From contig NC_049982.1 in NCBI RefSeq assembly GCF_000003815.2, forward strand, positions 15,048,769-15,112,768: a stretch of DNA of 64,000 bases, written 5' to 3'. The stretch's first letter is position 1. Every line of letters starts with the position of its first letter. The stretch comes from Branchiostoma floridae. Its lineage: Eukaryota > Chordata > Leptocardii > Amphioxiformes > Branchiostomatidae. Positions 1-11,891 of the stretch are shown here, piece by piece. Position numbers and translations under genes: made by a program. A model generated the notes under the pieces. The model was given only the letters and a program-made list of their open reading frames with translations, was not told the origin of the DNA and searched no databases.

Positions 1-623
1 CTTATACGCTCTGTAGCACTAAAAATCTTCATATTATCCTCACATCAACCACTTTCAAACTGCTCTCAACACAATCTAACACTTGATGATGTTTTAGTTC
101 CTTCTTTTCAGGAACAAAGACATGAGATTCACTATGAAGTCTCTTTCTCTTGCTACACCCTGTCTCAAGGGCACATTGAAACTGTAATTTGAGTAATGAG
201 GAACATTTATAAGCCTATTATTTGCAGATTGATTTAACAGTTAAGTCACATGTGTTGGTCATTGTAACCTATGTTTTTTTGCATTCAACACTTTCTAAAA
301 TATTGATCTACTAGTATTGATCCTTTTTGATTTATTTTGATAGGAATGTTGCTATGGTTTCATGGTTTCCTTGCTGCCCTTCAGTATCCTTAAGTACAAG
401 CCATTTTTGTCAGTAGGAGACCTGGCAGGACGTGTCATGTGCTTTGTTCAATCCAAACTGTTGACCTGACTCTTGTCATCTTCTACGGTACTGCACACCT
501 TAGCTACGACTTTCGTCATGGACAATGATGTCTGATGACTGACATGTGACTAGATCTAAATAGAGTATGCTGATCATACAACAATAGCAGCCATGTGACT
601 TAGGTTATTTTTTCCCCAAGCAG
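1..623 (+). other. Intron of the PCGF-like gene (left part)
   Basis: AT-rich sequence upstream of the RAWUL exon. I see no coding exon, RNA gene or clear repeat. The previous PCGF exon should lie further left, outside the window. Confidence 0.6.
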
Positions 624-3600
624 GTGGAGATTTTGTGCAACGAGGAGATTCTGGGAAAGGACCATACGCTCAAGTTCGTAGCCGTCACACGATGGAGGTG
701 CAAGGTACGTCCTGTATACTGTATCTATGCTCCCGACCAGCATTAGGACTCATAACGCTATCGGTGGCAACCTTCTGCCCATTGATATTAGCTAACATTC
801 CACCTTTCACACATAGGCAACCACACCCAGCAAGTTCACTTGTAAGCTGCTGCAGATGCAAGCAACAGCAAAACAAGAAGTCAAGATACAGATCTGAAGT
901 CATTTGATAATAAGCCCCACCTAGTCTGTATCATTAGATTTTGTATAGCTACCAACAGACCACAATGCAATGTGGGCTTTTATGGTTGGTCTCTGGTTTC
1001 TTCCAAGTGTTCCTAGATTTCATGATCATGTGGTAATCATGAACTTGGGACAGTCAGTGATAGTCAGTTAACAGTAGTGCAAATGTCAGACTAAACTCGT
1101 CTGAAATGTCAGAAACAGTAGGCTTGTATCCAATGTGTGATACAAGTAATATAATTTATTTCCAAATGGTGGAATAAATGGTGCAGACAATGTTCTAAAC
1201 GCCAGCAACTGTTCAGCCTCGATTCTCCGCCAGAAACACCATCATTAATATCAATCTTGGTGGGCAGAAAAGCCATAATGGAACCACCAACCTTCCAGCT
1301 TCCCTGGAAAAATAATCCTTAGATTTATCAAGTACTGATGCTGGGGATCTGAGGCATGACAATCTCATTGTGCATGGAGGATTTGTCATGGCTGGGGATC
1401 GTTTCTGAATGTGGAAATATCTCAAATATTTAGACTGGAAAGTTGTAGATTGGAAGGTGAAGGATTGGACAATAAGTTTTTGAAATACAGTTTATATTTT
1501 GCATCAATTAAACCAAATTGCTTTAACCATAAATGGCATGTTAGGGATTTCATTTGTAGATGACAGAATTGTTGAAGCAAACTTTTAAATTTGAAGCTGT
1601 GATATGACTGGCAATGTGTAGGATACTGACGTTTGTGGAAAGGGGCATGGTCACAGTAATTGAAAGGGTATTTAAAACAAACATTAAAATCAGAATGAAG
1701 CATTTTAGGTTAGAAAGAAGCAACAGAAATGTTGTGAGATTAGATGATTGAATATTTTCTAAAAATCATCTATCATTGTTGAAACTAGCAGGTTAGCGGT
1801 TAGTCATTTTGTTTGAAGGGAAGGTTGATGTTTTGTTGTGGGTAGGAGTTACATGTACGTGTAAGTGATTACAGTTTGTTAGGAAACAATATACAACTGT
1901 TGATACACCCAAACTAATCCTGTAATGTAGGTGGCTGGGCCAGGGAGTTAGCTAGCTGGGGATGCCTCTAAGACTGCACTTCTGTAGTGTATTACTCTGC
2001 AGTATAAACATGAATCAAGTCAGAAGGAGAGGTGTTGTTAGATGTAAAGAGGTATTACCTTTGACTGATTGCTGTTGCCAGCTGGCTGAAAATGGAAAGG
2101 TTGCTCTGACCTTGCAGTGCTGACGTGCTATCTGTCAAGTTGTTCTGTAGTGAAGGAGAGTCATTAGGATTTCAACAGGCACCTTGCTATCTGGAGAGAG
2201 AACTTCATGCCTGCCAGATGAATATGTAAGGCTATGCAAACCTGATTCTGAGGTAACATTTGCGCTTTCAATTCAGCCAGTTGCCCCATAAAACCAAGAA
2301 GTTGATAAGAAGTATGGAAAGGATGTCTTGTATTATTTTCCTGCTTCTAAAGCTTGGCAATGATTTTGGAAATGCCTTTGTTCCGTTCTGTCCTTAATTA
2401 ACATTCCTAAGAAACATACTTTTTAATTGTGCAGTCACACCTGGTTGTGAAGGCCAGGTGTTGCTGGGACAGGTGTGTGTTTGCATGACTGGTACATGTA
2501 AGCATGACAGTTTCCTCTGGCAGGAAAGGGCAGTTAGGTGGCAATTACATCTGTTAATCAGCAATTGACAGTTGGTGATTTGTTAGCTTTTAACAGCTAC
2601 AGTACAGATAAACTGTTGAATGTGAGAAATTTGTAACAATGAAGAGTTTTCCATTCCTAAATGCATTTTATGATGATTACATGAATAGGCAGACCCTCCT
2701 GTATGCAGAACATGAGCAACCATAGTTGAAAAGTTCATGTTTTTCAAGCCTTTCTAAATCCATAAGATAAGGAGAAAAATGCCCTTCTCCACCTATTGTC
2801 ACATACCAGACACCAGGCCAGTCAGTAGTTCCCATGGGGACGGATTTTCAAACCTACCATTAGGTATTACCACAGCCTTGGCACCTGGCCAGTGACACAT
2901 ACAAATGTAGCTTCTGGGGATGGTTTATAATTTGCTTCATTTCCCTAAATGCTTTTCCCTGCTATTACCTCTGCCAGTGATTTGGCATGGATGTTATATG
3001 TTTTGCCAGCATTCATTGGTTTGTGCATGTATCTTTGGGTATTTCTAGACAAGAGGACCATTACTGAATAATATTTGAATGTTTATGAATGTGACTTTAA
3101 CATGTTTAGTTACCCTCATGCATGTAGGAATAAGTGATTGGATATTAGGAATATCAATTCCTAATGTGGATCCGTAAATATTTTGGGAAATTCTTAATCT
3201 TTGTAAATAGTCCTAGTTTTATGTCCATGTTACATGTTGGAAAGAATTTTCCTATCTCTGGTGGATGTGCAGCAGTAACCTCAGCGTTAGTGATGCACCT
3301 TTCCACAACCATTTATAAACCATATGGATGGCTCCCTGTAATCGTAGTGGGAGGTGCTCAGGCAGCTTACTTGACATATCACCCCAGGCTACCCAGATTA
3401 TAGGACTAATCTATATGGATTGTCTGTGCTGACACAGGCATGTAAACAGCTCTATGTATGGCAATAGCATGGATAAAAATAAGTATGCATATAAAAAACT
3501 AGCCAGAGCAATTAATCAATTCTGAAACAGTTAATTCTGCAAGGTTTTTGTACGTCTTGCTGTCCATGTACATTGTACATGTGCATGTAATTCTATGTTT

Positions 3601-4215
3601 TTGTTAGGCCTTATGACATTTTGTACCTGGATAATCAGAATGCTAACATTGAAGGGGGAATATATTAAATTAGATGGGATGAGTGAATAGAAATGAAATA
3701 TGATAAACGAAATGATTAGTCTCATTTTACATATAAAATCATACGAAGTGGTCACACCTTATCAACATTTCTGGGTGAAATAGAATATTTACAGCACATC
3801 AGTTTGCAGCATTAAAAGACGAGATGTTTGCTTCATATACACATATATGGTTTGGGTTGATTTACTGGCTATAGTCCTGCCATTACACACACATAAAGCT
3901 GTTATTATCCACCAGCTCCCCCAAAGTACCAGACAATTTGAGGCCTGGTCATAAAAAGGATGGTACTCTAGAATGGTGAGGTAGAGAGTATATGTGATGG
4001 GGGAAGAGAGANNNNNNNNNNNNNNNNNNNNNNNNNNNNNNNNNNNNNNNNNNNNNNNNNNNNNNNNNNNNNNNNNNNNNNNNNNNNNNNNNNNNNNNNN
4101 NNNNNNNNNNNNNNNNNNNNNNNNNNNNNNNNNNNNNNNNNNNNNNNNNNNNNNNNNNNNNNNNNNNNNNNNNNNNNNNNTGCACTACAGACCTGCGACT
4201 GTGGATATATTTTGA
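624..4215 (+). CDS. PCGF3: PCGF3/5-like Polycomb group RING finger protein, last two coding exons (5' part outside window)
   Basis: Exon 624-704 (27 codons) follows a clear acceptor (ttttttccccaagcag) and ends at donor gtacgt. It encodes VEILCNEEILGKDHTLKF followed by VAVTRWRCK, which I recognise as the RAWUL domain of PCGF3/PCGF5, the non-canonical PRC1 subunits. The RAWUL domain is a ubiquitin-like fold that binds BCOR/AUTS2-type partners in the nucleus. The last exon emerges from the assembly gap at 4181 and reads HYRPATVDIF then TGA (4213-4215). This matches the family's short C-terminal HYRP tail. Its first few codons and its acceptor lie inside the gap. The N-terminal RING exons are to the left of the window. 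PCGF3 is slightly favoured over PCGF5 because the tail is short. The family assignment is strong; the exact paralogue is inference. Confidence 0.9.
705..4011 (+). other. Intron of the PCGF-like gene, running into the assembly gap
   Basis: Non-coding AT-rich stretch between the RAWUL exon and the gap. Short open frames occur on both strands (for example 3164-3403), but none has splice signals or recognisable protein similarity. Confidence 0.65.
4012..4180. other. Assembly gap (169 N)
   Basis: Run of N. It hides the acceptor and first codons of the last PCGF exon, because reading resumes in frame inside the conserved HYRP tail. Confidence 1.
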
Positions 4216-6840
4216 CACAGCAGCGTCCCATCGACAGATGTCTATTTATTCAGCCCTTAGATCTATGTATGAACAGAGAGGAACTATTCTGCAGCAGGAA
4301 TGGATGGAAGCGGCCAGTTTCCATGGGAACAGGAGAATTGTACAGAAGCTGTGTCCATGTCTGTCGAGGTGACGTCTGTGTCTGCCAACACCTTTTATGT
4401 CAATTTAGTGAGGCTGCAGCCAAACAAAGATTGTGTGACTGTGAAGTACCAAAAATGTCTTCTTTTTGTAAAAAAAAAATATATAGGTAAAGACTGTGAA
4501 AAAAAATACTATGACCTGTGAAACGGTGGAGAACAGGATGTTTCATTACCCATAATACCAAGCCTGTGTTACTGACGATCAGTATTTAATCAACTTGCTC
4601 TGTGAACATGGAGAGAAAAATGGCTTCAGATCTGCACCATTCGGTATGGATTATCTGGAATCTTCTGTCAGGACTTCCACCAGTATGATGGGGATTACAT
4701 CGACAAGCTCTTCAGATTGGTCAATTTGGTCAAGTGGCAGAGTTTCCATATGGTGTGCTGAGAGGAGCTGGATCATGCCTGACAGGTATCCTGTACTTAC
4801 ATCTGTATGTGGAAGACACAGCAAAAACAGACCGTCCTACTTCATTGCTCACATCAGAAAAGTCTGGAAGACATTCTTTTCCTGTCAGACTCTCTAAGAG
4901 GATAGTGCACTACTATACTGAGTACTGTATTTCCCTCAAATGGATGATGGGACTGGAAAACACTTCCAAGCCTGCTGTTAGTTAGTGCTGAAGATCCATA
5001 CAGCAACCAATCAGTGCAGTGATTTATACAACCATGAGATGATTGTCCGCTGTCAAATGGCCAAATCTTGACTCTCCGTAGGCTTTTATGACTGAAGATG
5101 ACTGTCAGTATCTGTAAAACAATTCTGTTTGGCCTACTTTCATTTCTAATTTCACTTGTTCCATGAATTCAGATTCCAAGATCTACATGTAACTCATTAT
5201 TTTTCAGTCTGAGGGTATGTATGTAGCTCTGCAGTCCAGTACAGTACAGGTAATGCTGATTCGATTACATGGTTCTTTGTATCTTGGGACATATAAGAAG
5301 AAGCAAAAGTTCTGTGACATTTGTCCTGGCTCACAAATTGGATACTCAAAAGTTTATTCAAAGCATCGTATTCATTAGAATGAAGTTTCTTTTAAATGCG
5401 ACAGTGCTACTGTACTTCCTTTCATCAAAATAAAAACCACACTATCATTTTGATTTGCCTATTAGTAATTAGTGTTCTTGATATCATGAAGGCAGATAGA
5501 CCAAGAACCATGTAATTACATGGGAAGAGCCTGATAACATGGATGAGCCAACCTTTGATACTGATACATTGTATGCTTGGGTTTATCATGCATCTGTCAA
5601 TCAGCAGCACTGGGGGAGGGGCAGACAAGTGTCGTGATCATGTTGATGTGTGCTCAGAAAGGAGATCTGGCGTTTGCAAAACAGTTTGATGTAAAATATC
5701 AGTGGTGTCCAACCATATTATAGTTCTTGAGTATCTTCTGTTCTCTCCGTAAATACGCAGAGAGGACAGAAGGGAGCTATGATACGGCTGGATACCAGGC
5801 AACACATTGGGCCTGCTCCCCCCTCTGTTGTTGACAAGTACATTATCAGTTCATGATTTGTGTTACATGTCATTTCTGTACTGTGTTCTCATGGTCAGTA
5901 TCAGGATTGTTGATGTGATTTCTAGTGCCTCGCTACCTTCAATCTCTGTAACTACTGAGCCAGAGGTACAGATGTGAGCCCTCTGCTGTCAGCATTGTTT
6001 TTATGCACTGTGATTGCAATAGATAGGTCTCAGCAGACCATATAAAGTAGGTGAAAATGTCCTGCTGTGTTGCCTCCATTGTGTACCAGACACCAGATGG
6101 TAGTAGTTTCTCCACCCCTGTCCCAAGACTGTTGCAATATTTATATCAGACTTAATCTGTGGCAGGTGACACTTGCACCTTGTGGCAAATGCTTAGGGAG
6201 CTTGCCATCATGCAGGCAATGCAGAGCTGTGTTCTAGTGTATGTGAGCAGTACTCATGTACATGTAACTTGTTATGCCATGCCAAGTTTGTCATAACCTG
6301 TTGTCCATCCTACTCTAGCTCTGGTTCACTTGACTGATCTCTTCCCCACCATATTGTCTTGCACAGGTTTGATTGACATTGAAATATTTGTTTTAAATGT
6401 ACATGATGGCTCTGAGTTGCAGGGTCCTCTGTGACAGGGTTCAAGCAGGCATTTAGAGGTTTGATCCATGTTTGATACCCAAATGATTAATGACATGAGG
6501 GCCAGATGTTGAAATGGGGCTATGTGCCAGACAACTCTGGCGGGAACAGATCTCGCAGGTGCAAACCAGCGCTAGAATGAGGATGGGTGCCAGGCTACTT
6601 GCTTCTCACAATATTTCGTCAGGAGATGGAACAGGAAAAAACTAAATAGCCAATGAAAAATTTGGATCAGCAATGGACTAAATCAAACCAAATTGCCAGT
6701 ACCAAGATGTGCAAAGAAGCAGTCCAAGAGAAATGAGGGTTAACCCTTAGCTCTTACTTACTAATAGTACGAGACCCAAGCAGGTGCCTACAACCACCTG
6801 TTCATTGCTTACCTGCTGAACACAATGTATTACTGATGTG

Positions 6841-6940
6841 NNNNNNNNNNNNNNNNNNNNNNNNNNNNNNNNNNNNNNNNNNNNNNNNNNNNNNNNNNNN
6901 NNNNNNNNNNNNNNNNNNNNNNNNNNNNNNNNNNNNNNNN
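6841..6940. other. Assembly gap (100 N)
   Basis: Run of exactly 100 N, the conventional size for a gap of unknown length. Confidence 1.
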
Positions 6941-8356
6941 GGTTCATGATGTAGGTCAATGCCATTGTTGAACAGTGACATTTGCATGTTTCATGCAGGT
7001 TTATTAGTACGTATCTTGTAGTAAATATGGGGCTCACTTCTGTCTGGATTAGATTCAGAGAGAAGAACAATACTCGGTATGATCCATAGGGTGACAAATC
7101 AGTTTACAATCAGCTGTGCATTTTCTCAAAATCCCAGAACATGGCTATGCACTTACTTTGATGTAGGTCAAACTTGGCACGTTTCGATTTTATATTTATA
7201 CATTTCATACATGTCACTCATTGTCCAGTGGTGCTTCTCATGGTTGCCATGGCAACCTTATTTATTCCATGATTGATGGGGCTGTGATATGAAGTATGTA
7301 TAGAGTAGATGATAAGGTATCCCAGATGAATTTATGACAGGTTTTTGAAACCAAAATCTTTGTATATGTAATTAAGACACTGGATGTGTAATAACCCAGG
7401 AGAGATGACCCTGGGGATTTTGTATGCATAGCTGTGGCATTGCCTGAGAGACCTTGTTAGTTTTTCCATTATCTCCATCGACATTCCAATCGAAGGCTGA
7501 ACATTAGGGACTGCCTAATTGCATGATTATATTTGTAGCCATTCTTCCTGTACCGGATGTTTTACAGTCAGTGTCTTACACGCTCGGTTCGTTCCGTTAA
7601 GGCAGGTACCTGCATATTTGAGCGGATCTTCAAAATCTGTACTTCTGTAATGTCTATGAAATAATTGACAACAGTGTACCAATACCAATAAAGTGCAGAA
7701 ATGGTACATAATTATACACGTATGTTACGTGTATACATACTTGTACATGTAGGAATGCCTGATTAAACTAAATGTTGTTGAGATGTTTGGATCATCAGTC
7801 AAGGTGAAATAGATGTTTTTGTACCCCCTCTAAATTTCATTTCTCGTTTCATTTATTGCTTTCCTTCCCATGTTTTTATACATTGTCATAAATCAGAATT
7901 GGGTGATCTTTGTGACCTTACATTTACATTGCTTCTACTTTTTTTGAGCAACTCAAGAATTCTGCACATCTGAGCTAGATGGAAAAATGACATTAAAATT
8001 TCAGTGGATGAAATTGTCACCATGGTTTGTAGGAATTCTACAGTTCTACAGTTACTCCCATAGAGATTGATGTAAACTTTAAGTAAGAGATTCCTTTTTT
8101 GGCAAAGATAAAAACTACTGCCATAAACTGTACTTAATATGCATTTCTCTAAGACCTTTATTGTTATCCTTGATACACTCCTGAATTTAGCCTTTCTTTT
8201 TACGAAGTTGATAAGTAAAATTTTCCTCTTAAGCTGCATCTGTATACCTGCCAGAAATGCTATTTTTCCCATGTTGCATCTTGCTTCTCCATTGGGAAAG
8301 TTTGGATTCCATATGATATGTTATTAAGATATAGATACCCTGTAGGGGACCCAACA

Positions 8357-8382
8357 GGTCAAGGTCACACACGTCAAGGTCA
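8357..8382 (+). promoter_or_regulatory. Two TCAAGGTCA nuclear-receptor half-sites, one forming a DR0
   Basis: TCAAGGTCA occurs at 8359-8367 and again at 8374-8382. The first is preceded by AGG, giving AGGTCAAGGTCA, a direct repeat with zero spacing. Extended half-sites of this kind are bound by NR5A and ERR receptors, and DR0 is the known GCNF (NR6A1) element. Function here is inferred from motif match only. Confidence 0.3.
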
Positions 8383-9930
8383 CAAATTTTCTACAAGACT
8401 CTTGTTCATTCAAATGTCATCCATTAGACTCTAGAGATTACTGTGCCACATGCTGCTCATTGTTGCTTTTTTAAGTGTACCAGTCGATTTGCACTGTATC
8501 ATTGAAGGAAGTAAACTCTCCCTACATGCACAATATGTAACGTTAATGTTTTGTGAAACTCAATAATGGCAGGAAAATGGATTTTTGTAGGCCTTAGAAT
8601 GAAGTGACAAATATAAATGTCTATTTGCTGCCCAGCTGTGAAATTTGATGTCCAAAGTGGACCATGTGGCCCACACATGTGAATTGTTTAGAGCAAAAAA
8701 TTTAAGAAAAGGCAGATTTTATCATCTTTCACAGAGCATAAGTGAATACATTGTATAATGATGTTACAGTTCTGCCTAGACAGAAAAATTTCAGAGATAG
8801 TTATAAATCGTTGAGCCCTAAATAGTAAGTCACATGATGGCTTCTGATTTGTGTATTACTTAGAGTGTTGAGGAAACATTGTATGAAATATTCTGTAATG
8901 TGAACTCCTCTTGCCTGGCACTAAACGCAACCAAGTTATGGTCACATCTGTATACAATGTTGCTTGTTCCAGTCTGTCCTGAACAGCATCAGTCCAATGG
9001 AGAAGGGGGATATAGTCATAAGCATGCCAGATATCCTGTGTTCTGTAGGGCTCAATGTTGTCAATGCTGTAACTCACAGTTGTGGGCTGTGAAACCCTCA
9101 CACATGTACACCCCTTCCTTTTACATTGGTGGGTGCTTCGATACTTCGTCAATCTCATGCAGTTTGCACTTTCTATATTGCACGCTTCGCTGCACCTTGT
9201 ACAGCACTGATGTAGATTATTGCTCCTTTCTATCCTGTCTCCAGTCCTACAAACTGTACATGTATCCCTGTGACTGGACATATTGCTGGGTGGGCAGGGA
9301 GAATTGAATACCATGCCATTGCAGCAGTCATGAAAATAGTAGTGGTCATTTTGCACCATATGATATTTGTGTCCATTTGTAATAATAAAGATGTATCATT
9401 TGTTATTGAAACTGTCCTCTGTTTTGTTGTATAACATATAACCACTACACAAGTAGACATGCATGCACAATAAAAACAGGGATGCCAGAATTTGACCCAT
9501 TTGTAGCTATCCTTATTAAAGACGTACTCTCCTATCAGCTCGGTGGGAAGTTTTTTTTATATCTATTTCATTTACACTGATAGACAGAATATTGCACATA
9601 TAATGAAATGGTCACAAGCTTCCCACCAACCTCTGCTTGTAGAGTATGATCTAGGCAGCTTGGATCAGTGTAGGAAGCAGGGGTATAACCTGGAAGGCTA
9701 CATCTATGTTGACATAGAATATTGTATTGGAATTTAGATTTCTTCTCATGTTCCATGAGTATGCCCGTGAAAATAGGGCAGTGTTTGGATGGTGTATGGC
9801 AGAAATTTCCCCCCAAAATGCAGGTTCATGTGCCCAAGAGGCAGTGTGCTAAAAGCGCCTCCTTGTGACCAAAGCATGCATTACAGATGTTCTTGTCATG
9901 TATAAAGGAAATGAAAAATAAACTTGTTAA

Positions 9931-11891
9931 CTTAAATAAATAATATGACTGCATGCACAGGATTTGGGTTTGAATTCATCTTGTTATTTATCTTATTACA
10001 ATTAACCGTGACCCCTCATCTACGTGCAAGCACGTCTAACCCCCAAGGGATGGGGAACAACAGAAGTTAAACCGGATAGTGAGTGAGTGTGTGAGTGATA
10101 CATAACGTTATATATTATACATTACTCAACCATAAGTTCTTGAGTACTTTATTTGAAAGCCATGATCATGAATCACCGTTCAAAGTGAGATGTCATGATG
10201 AAGCACTTTTATCATTGGTGTAAAACATTCACATATCTTGAAACAATTAAATGAAACAATTAGAACTACTAGCTACCAGAAAATGCAGTGACTGTAGAAC
10301 ATGAAGCCTGCAGAAGGGGTACTGAGTACTGTTGTTTTTGTGATGGTTCTATGTGATAGTGTGTTTGTATTAATACTATTACTGTAAAGTATGTGACTAT
10401 AATGCTACTGCATACTTCAACCCACTGCAAATACTGATTTTTCCCCTATTAAAAATTAAGTCACTGCGAACTGAAAAACATGTACAGTGTACCCTATCTT
10501 GAGTACCTGAACCAGACACCCATATTGTAGACTACACTGTTCATCATAACAAATCATAATCATAACAAATGTCAATTATCTGGGAATGTGTGGATAAATG
10601 AATCCCTTTTATCTTTCCAAACACGATTCAAAACAGTGACATCCACAGGGATGTCAGACCATGACAAGGTCCTTCACACAAAACTTTTGCTGTCATACAT
10701 GTACATACACAGGTACATGTATAATGTTATGCCTTTTAGGGTGCAGTATTCTCACATTGTAGATTTTTGACAGCAAGATATAAATAAGGCCATAACCTTT
10801 TCGAGGCTCTCACTCACTCAGTATGTACATAGCATAGCATACTGGTCTTGTATTTCACGATAGACATTGATATGCAATACGTGGTTTTCAACTGATTTGA
10901 GAGGGCGTCAATGAGCAAATTTACATCAAGGCTCATCAAACCTTACTGAACCATGACTGTTGTAGCTTCTGTCCTCCCGCCACTTTTGATTCACTCCTGA
11001 TGTCACTTCCAACTCCCGGAACATCAGAACAGTGAATCAGTCATCTGATGTAGGTCTGTGAGATCTACTGAAAATTCCTTGTGTTGGAACAGAGCTCAAA
11101 TGAAGTATTTCTACTTCAAACCTGGTTAAATACTAGAAAACCTTGACAATGTTTAATTTGTAAACAACAAAATATGACCCTATACCCTTCCTCATTAGAC
11201 AGACTCCACATAAGCAGTTATTAAAGTAAATACTGCTATATAAATATTCAATACACTCCATACTACTTCCTCACTCAGTTTCAATCATATCTGAAATTGT
11301 ACAATGATAAATTTGACCTATAAAACAATTCTTGAATAGTACAAATGTCATGGTATTCCAGCAGGGCCATTTAGGTCCATAAAAGAGACCACCATGACCA
11401 GGTCTCACTAAGCAATTAAATTTCATGGATGACATCAGTGTGCACTTAAGTCTTGAATTTCTCCAGGTTTAAAAAAAAAAAATTCTCCTCTTTGGAGATG
11501 GCCAACATGAGAAGAAAATACTGAAAATAGGAAAATTTGTGAAGTGACATTAGCGAGGTACCCATGCATGTAGTTGCAGAAGCAACACTAGTGATGTAGC
11601 CATGAGTGAAACTAGACTTATAGTTATACCACACAAGTGTCACTTTGTGCACTTTTTTAATGCAGGAAGACTTGATGGCTGTGATATCATGTGTTCTCAC
11701 TTCAATTGTTGTTTTTAACATTTATGGTCTCTCATTTATCTCAAAAGCTTAGACATCTTGAATATTTGTAACGTTAATCATCTTGTTTTTGTTTACACTG
11801 TCACATTAGATTTGAAGTCTGCAGAGGATGTCATCCTTAATATTTACTTGCTGTTGCATTTTGCAAGGAATGTAGCCATCCTGAATCATCA
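9931..11891. other. Intergenic / 3'UTR region between the convergent PCGF-like and GST omega genes
   Basis: No coding exon seen. Around 10018-10098 the sequence ends in a GTGA-rich stretch after a conserved-looking lead-in, resembling the tail of a degraded retroelement. The part next to 11891 is probably the GST omega 3'UTR on the minus strand; an ATTAAA on that strand lies near 11656-11661. Confidence 0.4.

Larger units (their letters stand above)
4216..9930 (+). other. Probable long 3'UTR of the PCGF-like gene and downstream DNA
   Basis: No coding exon is recognised. AATAAA-type signals on the plus strand occur near 5422, 9466 and 9916, so the transcript end cannot be fixed from sequence alone. 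A 100-base gap (6841-6940) lies inside. Open frames at 8856-9359 (minus) and 8879-9307 (plus) overlap each other and show no family signature. A pair of nuclear-receptor-type half-sites sits at 8357-8382. Confidence 0.45.

Noticed and set aside
8856-9359. Cys-rich 167-codon open frame (minus), overlapping a 142-codon frame (plus)
   Set aside because: Two long overlapping frames on opposite strands in a probable 3'UTR, with no ordered Cys spacing; likely chance.
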